DNA from: Glutamicibacter protophormiae
GTDB taxonomy: Bacteria > Actinomycetota > Actinomycetes > Actinomycetales > Micrococcaceae
Reading direction: 5' to 3'
NCBI RefSeq assembly: GCF_014647495.1
Contig: NZ_BMPH01000013.1
Location: 62,001-126,000, forward strand
Length of the DNA stretch: 64,000 nucleotides
Shown here piece after piece: positions 44,037 to 52,820 of this stretch. The notes under the pieces are model-generated. The model was not told the DNA's origin. It saw only the letters and a program-made list of their open reading frames with translations, and did not search any database. Positions within the stretch are counted from its first letter, which is position 1, and the number at the start of each line of letters is the position of its first letter. Both the position numbers and the translations under genes were made by a program.

Positions 44037-44528
44037 ATGAATGAATCACGAATTGCAGAAATTCGCCGTTCCAAGGGCTGGACGCAGGAACGGCTGGCCG
44101 CCCAAAGCTCGGTCACAGTCCGGACGATCCAGCGGCTGGAAGCCGGGCAGGACGCCAGCATGGACACCCTCTCCAGGATCGCCGCCGCCCTCCAGGTGCC
44201 GGTGGGTGAGCTGTTTGCCAGTGTCCAGACTCCGCAGTTCCAGGCATCCGTCGACGGCCTGGAGCAACGGATGGCCCAGCAACAGGAGCAGCGCGATTCC
44301 TATACCAAGGGCGTGGTGCTGATCTATCGAGGCGTGGGCATTGTGCTGGTTTTCGCCACGGTGATCCTTGCCTTCTCGATGAACTGGGGCTGGTTCAGCT
44401 GGCTGGCGATCCCGGTGTACTGGGGTGCCGGGCGGCTGGTGCTGGAAGCGGTCTTCCGGCTGGCACTGGATCCGAAGCTCGACGAGCGGTACCCGCTATC
44501 CAAGGCCGACCGCGGCATCCTTGGCTGA
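44037..44528 (+). CDS. Membrane-anchored XRE-family regulator
   Basis: A 163-residue protein with an N-terminal Cro/C1 helix-turn-helix at about residues 5-60 (IRRSKGWTQERLAAQSSVTVRTIQRLEAGQDASMDTLSRIAAALQVPVGELF). A Gln-rich linker is followed by two membrane helices (VVLIYRGVGIVLVFATVILAF and WFSWLAIPVYWGAGRLVLEAV). DNA-binding domains fused to membrane hairpins suggest sensing of membrane state. The target is unknown. It stands alone before a LURP-one gene that has its own promoter. Confidence 0.85.
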   Translation: MNESRIAEIRRSKGWTQERLAAQSSVTVRTIQRLEAGQDASMDTLSRIAAALQVPVGELFASVQTPQFQASVDGLEQRMAQQQEQRDSYTKGVVLIYRGVGIVLVFATVILAFSMNWGWFSWLAIPVYWGAGRLVLEAVFRLALDPKLDERYPLSKADRGILG

Positions 44529-44591
44529 CTCGCAGCGAACCGCGCGAGGTCAAACGGTCCCGATTGGCCTGTGGCGGCCAAGCGCTGATGG

Positions 44592-44597
44592 CATAAT
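44592..44597 (+). promoter_or_regulatory. -10 element, leaderless LURP-one mRNA
   Basis: CATAAT ends 7 bp before ATG 44605, and no ribosome-binding site lies between them. Confidence 0.5.
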
Positions 44598-44604
44598 CGC
44601 TGGC

Positions 44605-45153
44605 ATGACGATCTTCGAACCGGACGTGCTGGTCATCCAACAGACCAAGAACCTTATGAAGAACGATTTTGCGATCCTGGACGGCGAGGGGATGCAAGTC
44701 GCCCACGTGGAGACCGGAGGAAGCGCACTGGGTCGCATGTTCGCCGGTTCCCGGCAGCTAACGGTGTTCGACGGCCCGGGCAATCCGGTCCTCCAGGTCA
44801 AGGACACCATGACCCTGGGGCGTGAACGCATGGAGATCCTGGACGGCCAAGGCCGCCCGGTCGCCAGCCTGGTTAAACGGATCACCATGTTCAAGACCCG
44901 GGTGACCGTGGAATTCCAGGGTGAACAGATCGATCTGATCGGCGATCTCTGGGACTTCGAGTTCCAGATCAGCGCACCGGACGGAGTCATCGCGACGGTG
45001 TCGCGCAACTGGTCTGGCCTGGGCAACGCCTTGATGGGCAAATCCACCTACTCGGTGCGGCTCGCCCCGAATATCAGCGCAGGCCATCGTTTGGTGGGCG
45101 TCGGCTCGGTGCTCGCCCTGGACCTGATCCGGGAGAAGCAAAAGCGCGACTAG
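44605..45153 (+). CDS. LURP-one-related / scramblase-like protein
   Basis: A 182-residue protein without signal or membrane helix. It has a beta-barrel repeat pattern, LVIQQTKNLMKNDFAILDGEGMQVAHVE, LTVFDGPGNPVLQVKD, MEILDGQGRPVASLVKR and TVEFQGEQIDLIGD, matching the Tubby-like LURP-one/phospholipid scramblase superfamily. Such proteins may bind phosphoinositides or act in redox signalling; no bacterial function is established as far as I know. Its stop overlaps the convergent LhgO gene by 4 bases. Confidence 0.82.
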   Translation: MTIFEPDVLVIQQTKNLMKNDFAILDGEGMQVAHVETGGSALGRMFAGSRQLTVFDGPGNPVLQVKDTMTLGRERMEILDGQGRPVASLVKRITMFKTRVTVEFQGEQIDLIGDLWDFEFQISAPDGVIATVSRNWSGLGNALMGKSTYSVRLAPNISAGHRLVGVGSVLALDLIREKQKRD

Positions 45154-46358
45154 GCGATGCTCTTGCGCGCCAGCGAATCCACGATGTATTCGGCGATGGC
45201 CAGCGAGCTCGTGGCGCCGGGGGACGGGGCGTTGCGGATATGCGTGGCATGTTCGCGGTAGTCGATGGCGAAATCATCAAGCAGCTTGCCGTCGGCGTCC
45301 ATGGCCTGGGCGCGGATGCCGCGGGTTAGCCGGGTTGCCTTGGCTCCCTCCAGGGAGGGAACATACTTGGCGGCTTCCTTCAAGAAGAACTGCTCCGAGA
45401 TCACTGTGCGGGCTTCACGCACCGCGGTCGGCATGTTCCGGGCGGCGAACTTCCAAAAGCCGGTGTTGGCCAGAACTTCGCCGAGATCCTTGAAATCCAG
45501 GCCAAGTCCCCGGTACTTTTCCCGCGACAGCGAGAGGAATGCATTGGGTCCCACCATCATCTGTCCATCCACCCGCTTGGTCAGGTGGACACCGAGGAAC
45601 GGGTATTTCGGATCCGGCACTGGATAGACCAGCCCGTTGAGGATGGTGCGGTAGCTTTCCTCCAGTTGGAAATATTGTCCGAAGAACGGCACCACGCTCG
45701 GCTGGGCACTGGCGCCGGAACCACGTGCCAGGCGGTCGGACTGGGAACCTGCGCAGACGATGACGTGATCCGCGCGAATCTGCCCTGTACTGGTGTGCAG
45801 GCGGACCCCGGTGGCCAGTTCCTCAATGCGCTCGACAGTGCAGCCGAATCGTACGTCGCCGCCCGCCAGACGGACCTCGTCAATCAGCGCCTCGGTCACC
45901 GCGGCATAGCTGATGATCGCCGTACTGGGGGAGTGCAGCGCCATGCGCCCCGTAGCGTTGGGTTCAATGGCTTTGATGCCGTCCGGGCCGAGCATGGAGA
46001 TCCCGGGTACCCCGTTGGCCTGTGCCCGTTCGAAGATGTTCTCCAACCGCTGTTCTTCCTCGGGGTTCAGTGCAACCACGAGTTTTCCGCATTCCTCATA
46101 GGGGAGGGAGCGGGACACCGCAAGTTCCTTGAGCAATTCGACTCCGCGGCGGCACAGCTTGGCCTTCAGGCCCCCTGGCTCGTAATACAGGCCAGCGTGG
46201 ACCACGCCCGAGTTGTGTCCAGTCTGGTGTGCGGCCGCGCTGTGTTCCTTTTCCACGATAGTGATGCTTGCCTCGGGGTATCTGGCCAGCAGCTCGCGGG
46301 ATACAGCGGCGCCGATAATCCCAGCGCCTACCACTGCAAACGACTTGGCTTGGGGCAT
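45150..46358 (-). CDS. lhgO: L-2-hydroxyglutarate oxidase
   Basis: An FAD-dependent enzyme that oxidises L-2-hydroxyglutarate to 2-oxoglutarate, removing a by-product or joining glutarate and lysine catabolism. The 402-residue protein has the FAD motif FAVVGAGIIGAAVSRELLARYP, TGHNSGVVHAGLYYEPGGLKAKLCRRG (the HNSGVVHAG segment is diagnostic for this DAO subfamily), LYPVPDPKYPFLGVHLTK-like residues and the C-terminal HIRNAPSPGATSSLAIAEYIV. It is monocistronic here. Confidence 0.93.
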   Translation of the reverse strand: MPQAKSFAVVGAGIIGAAVSRELLARYPEASITIVEKEHSAAAHQTGHNSGVVHAGLYYEPGGLKAKLCRRGVELLKELAVSRSLPYEECGKLVVALNPEEEQRLENIFERAQANGVPGISMLGPDGIKAIEPNATGRMALHSPSTAIISYAAVTEALIDEVRLAGGDVRFGCTVERIEELATGVRLHTSTGQIRADHVIVCAGSQSDRLARGSGASAQPSVVPFFGQYFQLEESYRTILNGLVYPVPDPKYPFLGVHLTKRVDGQMMVGPNAFLSLSREKYRGLGLDFKDLGEVLANTGFWKFAARNMPTAVREARTVISEQFFLKEAAKYVPSLEGAKATRLTRGIRAQAMDADGKLLDDFAIDYREHATHIRNAPSPGATSSLAIAEYIVDSLARKSIA

Positions 46359-46538
46359 TGCATGTCCTTACGTCGGGTGGCGCGGAAAATCAACGGAACA
46401 TCAGGCAACGCTACCGACGAATGACTCGCGAAACAATTGAATTACGCCCGCCCTTCCAGTCATTTCAAACTGTCCGTTTCTGTGCCCGTTGACTGGTGCT
46501 CACCGGATGTTTACCCGGGGCTGGTTCGATCAAGCATT

Positions 46539-48605
46539 ATGAGTTCGTTTGCCGCCCCGATCAGAAATTTCCGGCCTGAGATCCAGGCGTTGCGCGCCCT
46601 GGCGGTCTTGCTGGTGGTGATCTATCATCTGGAGCCGCGGATCCTGCCGGGAGGATATATCGGGGTGGATATCTTCCTGGTGATCTCGGGTTTCCTGATC
46701 ACCTCCCATCTGCTGCGCGAAGCCGAACGCACCGGCCGCATCGACTTGCTCTCCTTCTACGCCGGGAGGGTTCGGCGAATCCTTCCAGCGGCATTGCTGG
46801 TCATCGTGGTGGTAGTGGCGGGCGCGCTGCTGATCCTGCCCAGCACCATGTGGAAGTCGCTCGGAATTCAAGCTGTGGCTTCGGCTCTTTCGGTGCAGAA
46901 CTGGGTGCTGGCGGCTTCGTCGGTGGACTATCTTGCGGCGGAGGAGGCGCCGAGCGCACTGCAGCATTTTTGGTCCTTGGGAGTTGAAGAGCAGTTCTAC
47001 GTGTTCTGGCCCTTGCTGGTTGTAGCCGCCTATGCCGGCATATGTCGCCGATGGACCACCCGTGCACTGTGGATCGGCTTTTCCGCGACAGCGCTGGCTT
47101 CGCTGGCCTATTCGGCCTACCTGGGTTTCACCGGGGATCCCAGCGGCTATTTCGTCACCACCACCCGTGTCTGGGAGCTGGCGACCGGTGGATTGCTGGC
47201 ATTGGTGGCCGCGCGGCGAGCACGCTCCGGGCAGAGAATTCTGGAAGGGATCCCCGCAGTGCTGCGCAACGTCCTGGTTCTTTTCGCCCTGGCCGCGCTT
47301 GCCGGTGCGGCGTTTACCTACAGCGGCGCCACCGCTTTTCCCGGCATTGCCGCCTTGGTCCCGGTCCTGGCCACCGTTCTGATCATCTCTGCGGAGCGCA
47401 CCGAAGGACGGCTTTCGCTGCATCCGGTGGTCGACAGCGGCCCGGTCCAATGGGTCGGAGCGGTGTCCTACTCCCTGTACCTGTGGCATTGGCCGTTGAT
47501 CGTTTTTGCCACCCAGCTCATGGGCGGCGATCCCGGCCCGCTGGAATCCGTGGGGCTGCTCGCCTTGTCGCTGCTGCTGGCGCAGCTCAGCTTCCGCTAT
47601 GTCGAGAATCCGGTGCGCCGCTGGCCAGCGCTGTCGCGCGGGGCCGGCCGCACAGTGCTGGCCGGGGCTGCCGCCGTGGGGCTTGTCGCAACGCTGGGGT
47701 TCGTCCCGCAGCAGGCGCAGTCCGCCCTTGCTGAGAAGCAGAACGAGCAAGCCGCCGAGCTGACCCGCAATCCTCCTCCCGGTTTCGGCGCCGCCTCGCT
47801 GGCCCAGGGGGCGCCGGCCTATCTGGGAGAGAACCGGCAGATCGTTCCCATGCTCAGTGAAGCCAGCGGTGATTCCCCGCAGATCGGCGATTGTGTGCAA
47901 AAGCCCCAGTCCGAGGAATCCAAGGAATGCGAATTCGGCAACCCGTCAGCCCAGACCACCATTGCGCTGGTCGGCGATTCGCACGCCACGCACTGGTATC
48001 AGGCGGTGCAGGCGCTGGTTGATGCCAACGATTGGAAGCTGGTCACCTATCTGAAAGACTCCTGCCCTTTCTCCACGGCCCAGCGCACTGCCGAGGCGGA
48101 CGGATCGATTTCCTGCAGCGAGGCCAACACGGAGACCGCGCGGCGGCTGGCCGAGCGCGGCGACATCGACGTGGTGCTGACCGCCAATTGGGCTGAACCG
48201 GCTTACGCTTCGGACCCGGCACGAGGTTTCGCCGAGGCCTGGTCCGAGCTCGAAGATGCCGGGATCAACGTCATCTCGCTGGTTGATACACCTCGCCCGG
48301 CACTCAAGGGCTACGCCAGGGATTGCTTGGCGGAGAATCCCGGGGATCCGCAGAGGTGCGCGACCCCGCGGACCAAGGCGCTTCCGCCCGGGGACGTCAC
48401 AGAAGAAGCCGGCAGGCTGGAACCGCGGGTGCAGGTCCTGGACCTCACCGATGAATTCTGCACCAGCGAAGATTGCCCTGCGCTCGTGGGCAACGTTCTG
48501 GTGTACCGGGACAAGCACCATGTCTCGGATACGTATATGCGCACCGTGGCCCCGGAGTTCATCGAGCGGATCCAGCCGCTGATCGACCGGGATCTGGGGA
48601 ACTAG
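46539..48605 (+). CDS. OafA/YrhL-type acyltransferase with SGNH domain
   Basis: An integral membrane O-acyltransferase that acetylates surface glycans. The N-terminal acyltransferase-3 domain (about residues 8-375) has ten or more membrane helices and the motifs RPEIQALRALAVLLVVIYHL, GGYIGVDIFLVISGFLIT, AGRVRRILPAAL and HFWSLGVEEQFYVFWPLL. The C-terminal extracytoplasmic SGNH domain has GDSHATHWYQAV (catalytic Ser) and YRDKHHVSDTYM (catalytic Asp/His). The start is ATG 46539; the open frame continues upstream without conserved sequence. The glycan cluster at 26-33 kb could supply substrate, but this is speculative. Confidence 0.92.
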   Translation: MSSFAAPIRNFRPEIQALRALAVLLVVIYHLEPRILPGGYIGVDIFLVISGFLITSHLLREAERTGRIDLLSFYAGRVRRILPAALLVIVVVVAGALLILPSTMWKSLGIQAVASALSVQNWVLAASSVDYLAAEEAPSALQHFWSLGVEEQFYVFWPLLVVAAYAGICRRWTTRALWIGFSATALASLAYSAYLGFTGDPSGYFVTTTRVWELATGGLLALVAARRARSGQRILEGIPAVLRNVLVLFALAALAGAAFTYSGATAFPGIAALVPVLATVLIISAERTEGRLSLHPVVDSGPVQWVGAVSYSLYLWHWPLIVFATQLMGGDPGPLESVGLLALSLLLAQLSFRYVENPVRRWPALSRGAGRTVLAGAAAVGLVATLGFVPQQAQSALAEKQNEQAAELTRNPPPGFGAASLAQGAPAYLGENRQIVPMLSEASGDSPQIGDCVQKPQSEESKECEFGNPSAQTTIALVGDSHATHWYQAVQALVDANDWKLVTYLKDSCPFSTAQRTAEADGSISCSEANTETARRLAERGDIDVVLTANWAEPAYASDPARGFAEAWSELEDAGINVISLVDTPRPALKGYARDCLAENPGDPQRCATPRTKALPPGDVTEEAGRLEPRVQVLDLTDEFCTSEDCPALVGNVLVYRDKHHVSDTYMRTVAPEFIERIQPLIDRDLGN

Positions 48606-48685
48606 GACGTTGCCGATAAACCCTGGGACGACACCCATTTCATGATCTGCGACACCATGACTACTGCATGACGGGTCCCCTCGGG

Positions 48686-48691
48686 TAAGCT
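48686..48691 (+). promoter_or_regulatory. Probable -10 element of the rpsF operon
   Basis: TAAGCT stands 115 bp before the rpsF ATG. Transcription from here would give a leader of about 105-110 nt that contains the structured element described next. Confidence 0.4.
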
Positions 48692-48752
48692 TGGAAGGTC
48701 TGTGCTACCGCATGCCCGAAACTTGGGTGTGTCCGGCTCAGGCAACGCAAGA

Positions 48753-48797
48753 ACCTCCTGTTGCGGAAATGCCGCGACCGTTTAGCCCAAAGGAGGT
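48753..48797 (+). promoter_or_regulatory. Putative S6:S18 autoregulatory leader of rpsF
   Basis: ACCTCCT (48753-48759) is complementary over 7 bp to AGGAGGT (48791-48797), the rpsF ribosome-binding site. Between them lies a small hairpin GCGG-AAATG-CCGC and a CCG-containing bulge. This resembles the known class of S6:S18-binding leaders, in which excess S6-S18 complex holds the ribosome-binding site closed. The structure is read directly; its function is inferred from family knowledge. Confidence 0.6.
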
Positions 48798-48805
48798 GGG
48801 TTCAC

Positions 48806-49102
48806 ATGCGTGCTTATGAACTTATGGTCCTCATCGATCCAGAGGTCGATGACCGCACCGTAGAGCCAACCATCGAGAAGTACCTCGAGGTTGTTCGCTC
48901 CCACGGTGGCACCATCGACAAGGTTGATGTCTGGGGTCGTCGCAAGATGGCTTACGAGATCAAGAAGAAGGCAGAAGCCACCTACATCGTGGTGAACTAC
49001 ACCGCAGATCCAGCTACTTCGGCTGAGCTTGAGCGTCAGCTGAAGATCAACGAACTGATCCTGCGCCACAAGGTCACCCGCCCGGAAGAGGCTCGCGTTT
49101 AA
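48806..49102 (+). CDS. rpsF: 30S ribosomal protein S6
   Basis: The 98-residue S6 protein pairs with S18 on the small-subunit platform. [30 protein letters not shown] and the final [12 protein letters not shown] fit actinobacterial S6. ATG 48806 with AAAGGAGGTGGG at ideal distance is the right start; an upstream in-frame start at 48761 is ignored because it reads through the leader structure. It is the first gene of the rpsF-ssb-rpsR-rplI operon. Confidence 0.97.
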   Translation: MRAYELMVLIDPEVDDRTVEPTIEKYLEVVRSHGGTIDKVDVWGRRKMAYEIKKKAEATYIVVNYTADPATSAELERQLKINELILRHKVTRPEEARV

Positions 49103-49157
49103 TTACGCAAGTACTTCCGTCGTAGAACAAACGTTCAAACTTTTCTAAGGAGAGTCA

Positions 49158-49718
49158 ATGGCAGGCGAGACTGTTATTACCGTTATCGGAAACCTGACCG
49201 CCGATCCGGAGCTGCGTTTTACGCCGTCCGGTTCAGCCGTAGCGAACTTCACGATCGCTTCGACTCCTCGCACCTTTGACCGCCAGACCAATGAATGGAA
49301 GGACGGGGAAGCCCTGTTCTTGCGTGCATCGGTATGGCGCGAGGCTGCAGAGAACGTTGCAGAAACGCTGACCAAGGGCATGCGCGTCATCGCCCAGGGT
49401 CGTTTACGCTCGCGTTCTTACGACACCAAGGAAGGCGAACGTCGCACCGTTATGGAGCTCGAAGTCGATGAAATCGGCCCGTCGCTCCGCTTTGCGTCCG
49501 CCAAGGTAACCCGCACCCAGCGCTCCGGCGGTGGCGGCGGCGGATTTGGTGGGGGAGGCTTCTCCAACGCACCACAGCAAAATGCACCACAGCAGCCGCA
49601 GCAACAGCAGCCGCAGCAGGGTGGCGGCTGGAACGCTCCAGCCAACGACCCGTGGAGCACTGGCGGAAACAACGGTGGCGGCTGGGGCAACCCGGGCAAC
49701 GACGAACCGCCTTTCTAA
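49158..49718 (+). CDS. ssb: Single-stranded DNA-binding protein
   Basis: A 186-residue protein with an N-terminal OB-fold ([59 protein letters not shown]) at residues 1-115. A Gly/Gln/Pro/Asn-rich linker follows, and then the acidic protein-interaction tip NDEPPF at the C terminus. It binds ssDNA as a tetramer and recruits repair and replication proteins. An AAGGAGA ribosome-binding site precedes it. It stands between rpsF and rpsR as is usual. Confidence 0.97.
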   Translation: MAGETVITVIGNLTADPELRFTPSGSAVANFTIASTPRTFDRQTNEWKDGEALFLRASVWREAAENVAETLTKGMRVIAQGRLRSRSYDTKEGERRTVMELEVDEIGPSLRFASAKVTRTQRSGGGGGGFGGGGFSNAPQQNAPQQPQQQQPQQGGGWNAPANDPWSTGGNNGGGWGNPGNDEPPF

Positions 49719-49780
49719 CCACAATTTATTCACCATCCCGCAGAAGAATCTGCGGGCTCCAAAACTAAAGGAGCTCCACG

Positions 49781-50020
49781 ATGGCTAAGGCTGAAATCCG
49801 TAAGCCCAAACCAAAGTCCAACCCCTTGAAGGCCGCTGACATCACCGTCATCGACTACAAGGACACCGCATTGCTGCGCAAGTTCATCTCCGACCGCGGC
49901 AAGATCCGCGCTCGTCGTGTGACCGGCGTTTCCGTGCAGGAACAGCGCAAGATCGCACAGGCAATCAAGAACGCACGTGAAGTTGCCCTGCTGCCTTACT
50001 CCGGCGCTGGCCGAGGCTAA
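49781..50020 (+). CDS. rpsR: 30S ribosomal protein S18
   Basis: The 79-residue basic protein carries [58 protein letters not shown], complete S18. The family's zinc-binding N-terminal Cys residues are absent, as in other zinc-independent paralogues. AAAGGAG precedes the ATG. It lies between ssb and rplI. Confidence 0.97.
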   Translation: MAKAEIRKPKPKSNPLKAADITVIDYKDTALLRKFISDRGKIRARRVTGVSVQEQRKIAQAIKNAREVALLPYSGAGRG

Positions 50021-50038
50021 GGAAGAAGGGATAGCAAA

Positions 50039-50497
50039 ATGGCAAAGATCATTCTGACTCACGAAGTATCCGGTCTCGGTGCTGCTGGCGATATTGTCGA
50101 GGTAAAGAACGGCTACGCCCGTAACTACCTGCTGCCACGCGGTTTCGCAATCGTCTGGACCCAGGGCGGTGAGAAGCAGGTTGATTCCATCAAGGCTGCT
50201 CGCGCTGCTCGCGCCGTTGCAAACCTTGAGGAAGCTCAGGCTCTTGCAGCATCGCTGAAGTCCCAGCCGGTCAAGGTTACCGTCAAGGCTGGCTCCAACG
50301 GCCGCCTGTTCGGCACCGTGAAGACCGCAGACATTGCTGCTGCTGTTGCAAACGCTGGTCTGGGCAAGATCGACAAGCGCAACATTGAGGTCAGCGACCA
50401 CATCAAGTCGACTGGCAACTACACCGCAACCGTTCGCATTCACGAGGACGTCGTTGCAAACCTGCGCCTGCAGGTTGTTGCTGCTGCAAAGAAGTAA
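50039..50497 (+). CDS. rplI: 50S ribosomal protein L9
   Basis: A 152-residue protein with the N-terminal L9 domain ([35 protein letters not shown]), the connecting helix and the C-terminal RNA-binding domain with [16 protein letters not shown]. Normal length, ending VVAAAKK. It closes the operon 18 bp after rpsR and a strong terminator follows. Confidence 0.97.
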   Translation: MAKIILTHEVSGLGAAGDIVEVKNGYARNYLLPRGFAIVWTQGGEKQVDSIKAARAARAVANLEEAQALAASLKSQPVKVTVKAGSNGRLFGTVKTADIAAAVANAGLGKIDKRNIEVSDHIKSTGNYTATVRIHEDVVANLRLQVVAAAKK

Positions 50498-50520
50498 GTC
50501 TTCTAGACCTGCTTTCTGTT

Positions 50521-50564
50521 CAACGGGTGGCGCACTCTCCGCAAGGGGAGTACGCCACCCGTTG
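50521..50564 (+). terminator. Terminator of the rpsF-rplI operon
   Basis: A 12-bp outer stem CAACGGGTGGCG / CGCCACCCGTTG with an inner CTCC/GGAG stem, located 23 bp past the rplI stop and followed by GCGTTTAA. Confidence 0.88.
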
Positions 50565-50617
50565 GCGTTTAATCGAAGCACTCCGAATGAGCGTCATGGG
50601 TCCTCTCCCGTTAAGAT

Positions 50618-51466
50618 ATGGGTGTGGAACAACTGGATGAGCACAGCGCCTTGTCGCGGGAACGCTGGGAACTGGATTCCCGCCCGGCGGATGTCATCGC
50701 CATCGGCTCCCAGGTGGTTTACGGCACGGTCGGCCTGAGCGCTTCGGTGCCGGTGTTGACGGAGCGCGGCCTGAAGGTCGCGGCGCTGCCCACCGCCATG
50801 CTCAGCAACCTGCCGCACTACCCGCAGGTACATGCCGCCGATCTGTCGGGCCCGTGGGTTGCGGACGCGCTGCATGACCTGACCGCGCTCGGCATCGCAG
50901 ATGAGGTCTCCACCGTCTACACCGGGTACTTCGCCGGGCCGGCCCAGGTAATCGCCGTAGCCGGCTGGCTTCGCGTGCTGCTGGAACGCCGCCCGCAGCT
51001 GCGCGTCGTCGTCGACCCCACGCTTGGGGACTACGACGTGGGCGCCTACACCGATCCCGAGGTGGCTTCGGCCCTGCGCAAGGAGCTGCTCCCGCTGGCG
51101 ACCGGGATCGTTCCGAACCTCTTTGAACTGCAGCACCTGCTTGAAAGTTCCCCGGAGCGCGACCAGCCCGTCGACCAGATCATCAAGGACGCGCGCCGAC
51201 TGCTGCACGGACGCTGCCAATGGGTGGTTGCCACCGGCCTGGACGGACAGGACAGGCAACACGGTGAGGATCTCGTGGTGACAGCAGACGAGGTCGCCGC
51301 CATCGGCTACGAGCGCCTGGACGTGCGCGTCAAGGGAACCGGGGACGTCATGGCCGCCTCGATCGTGGCAGGGCTGCATCAAGGTCTGGACATCGCCGAT
51401 TCCGTGGAACAAGCCGGAACCGCGGTACGCCGGCGGCTCGAAGCACGCAGAATCGGTCGCATTTAG
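50618..51466 (+). CDS. pdxY: Pyridoxal/pyridoxamine kinase
   Basis: Phosphorylates pyridoxal to pyridoxal 5'-phosphate in the salvage route. The 282-residue ribokinase-fold protein has VIAIGSQVVYGTVGLSASVPVL, VYTGYFAGPAQVIAVAGWL, VVVDPTLGDYDVGAYTDPEVA, the TPN-like GIVPNLFELQHLL and the ATP/catalytic motif VKGTGDVMAASIVAGLHQG. PdxY/PdxK family; the exact substrate preference is not visible. It is a single gene behind the ribosomal-protein operon. Confidence 0.9.
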   Translation: MGVEQLDEHSALSRERWELDSRPADVIAIGSQVVYGTVGLSASVPVLTERGLKVAALPTAMLSNLPHYPQVHAADLSGPWVADALHDLTALGIADEVSTVYTGYFAGPAQVIAVAGWLRVLLERRPQLRVVVDPTLGDYDVGAYTDPEVASALRKELLPLATGIVPNLFELQHLLESSPERDQPVDQIIKDARRLLHGRCQWVVATGLDGQDRQHGEDLVVTADEVAAIGYERLDVRVKGTGDVMAASIVAGLHQGLDIADSVEQAGTAVRRRLEARRIGRI

Positions 51467-51727
51467 AAACACGACCGACACTCCCACGGATCATCCTGCC
51501 CAACTGCCGAAGCCAGCAGCCGGCGTATCCTCCCTTGCGCCCGCGTCAGCAGCGTTGTTGGTTTGGGGCGTTAGGAAACCTTGTGTTGGCCGCCCGCGCA
51601 GTTTGGCTCCCGAACCGCAAGTCGCGTTCATGCTGTAGCCCCCGAGCCGCAATCTTCGGGCAACTTGCCGAACCTACACTGGCTTTAGGTTGACAGATGT
51701 TCGATCATTCGGGGGAGAACAGCACCC

Positions 51728-52045
51728 ATGGGATTTGGTTTCCTTGATCCGCGCGAACTATCGGCGCAACAACGACAGGACCTAGAAGTCCATCGCCGCC
51801 AGCATGAAGCTCGAACCCAGAAATCCTCAAAGGAAAATTCACTGGCACAACTTCGCGAACTTACAGGCTTGAGTACCAAGGAGCTCGCCGGGAGACTCAA
51901 GACCAGCACCGACCGGGTGCAGAAGCTTGAGTCGGGAGACCTGGACCGCATCCAGCTGGCCACCCTGCGCCGGCATGCGGAAGCCATCGGCTGCCATCTG
52001 GAACTCCGCTACGTCGCCGAGGGCGCCCACGCAGCATTTAGCTGA
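51728..52045 (+). CDS. Small XRE-family DNA-binding protein
   Basis: A 105-residue protein. Residues 1-40 form a charged helical start (DPRELSAQQRQDLEVHRRQHEARTQ). A Cro/C1 helix-turn-helix follows (LRELTGLSTKELAGRLKTSTDRVQKLESGDLDRIQLATLRRHAEAIGCHLELRYVAE), whose C terminus resembles HigA-type antitoxins. No toxin gene is adjacent on either side, so a stand-alone regulator is as likely. A terminator follows. Confidence 0.8.
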   Translation: MGFGFLDPRELSAQQRQDLEVHRRQHEARTQKSSKENSLAQLRELTGLSTKELAGRLKTSTDRVQKLESGDLDRIQLATLRRHAEAIGCHLELRYVAEGAHAAFS

Positions 52046-52116
52046 GTGGTTGCTTGAGGGTATCCCTGAGCTCGATGCCGCTTTCACCGCTGAAGGCGCC
52101 TGAACTCGTGACGAAC

Positions 52117-52162
52117 CATTGCCTGGGCTCCGGATCGTAATTCATCCGGAGCCCAGGCAATG
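52117..52162. terminator. Bidirectional hairpin terminator
   Basis: A perfect 18-bp stem (CATTGCCTGGGCTCCGGA and complement) with a 10-nt loop between the convergent XRE and SPW genes, serving both directions. Confidence 0.88.
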
Positions 52163-52189
52163 CGAATTCACAGATCGTATGCGTGGAAT

Positions 52190-52555
52190 CTAGTGCGCGG
52201 TGCTCGATCCCCCTGTTGCATGGCGCATTTCCATGGCCGGGGCCAGAGCCATCAAGCCGGCGGCGACACCAACGGCACCGCAGATCCACGACACCCAAGT
52301 GCTCATGGAATAGCTGGTGAACTGTCCCATCCACGGTGAGGCGAAGAGCAGCGCACCGGAAATGGCAAGTGCCCATTCCATCGAAACGAGACGCGGCATC
52401 GCAACGCTCCACACTGCGGTGACGACCATCAGCAAACCGAAGACCATCATCAGCGTCATGGATGTTGTTGTTCCATTGAGCCAGATGGATGCGATTGCGG
52501 CATACAGACCTGCCACGACACCGACCCAGTCTTGCCACCGAGTCCATTTCTTCAT
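52190..52555 (-). CDS. SPW-repeat membrane protein
   Basis: A 121-residue protein with four membrane helices arranged in two repeats (WQDWVGVVAGLYAAIASIWL, MTLMMVFGLLMVVTAVWSVAM, LAISGALLFASPWMGQF, WICGAVGVAAGLMALAP). FASPW matches the SPW repeat motif. The function of the family is not established. The spacer 52556-52820 upstream shows only its putative promoter region. Confidence 0.8.
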   Translation of the reverse strand: MKKWTRWQDWVGVVAGLYAAIASIWLNGTTTSMTLMMVFGLLMVVTAVWSVAMPRLVSMEWALAISGALLFASPWMGQFTSYSMSTWVSWICGAVGVAAGLMALAPAMEMRHATGGSSTAH

Positions 52556-52820
52556 TTGAATCCGACCTCCAACATGAGATTTCAGAGGGCCCCCGACGGG
52601 AGTCACCTTAAATGTAGGAGCGCCCCCATGGCCGGTCAACGGCTATTCGGGGACAAAACGGTAACGGCCAGATTTCCTTAGGAGCTTGGCGATTTTCGCG
52701 CCACGCGAGCGCGCAATGCGCCCGAACTCGGGCAGGAAATCGCATATTTGGGGTTCTTGCCCCTACCGGTTCGACACCGCAGCGCCCTGCGGTGCCGAAT
52801 CTGGCCATGGGGATCCGGCC

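Noticed and set aside
51728-52045. Toxin-antitoxin pair around the small XRE protein
   Set aside because: The helix-turn-helix protein resembles antitoxins, but neither neighbour is a small toxin-like gene, and terminators isolate it.
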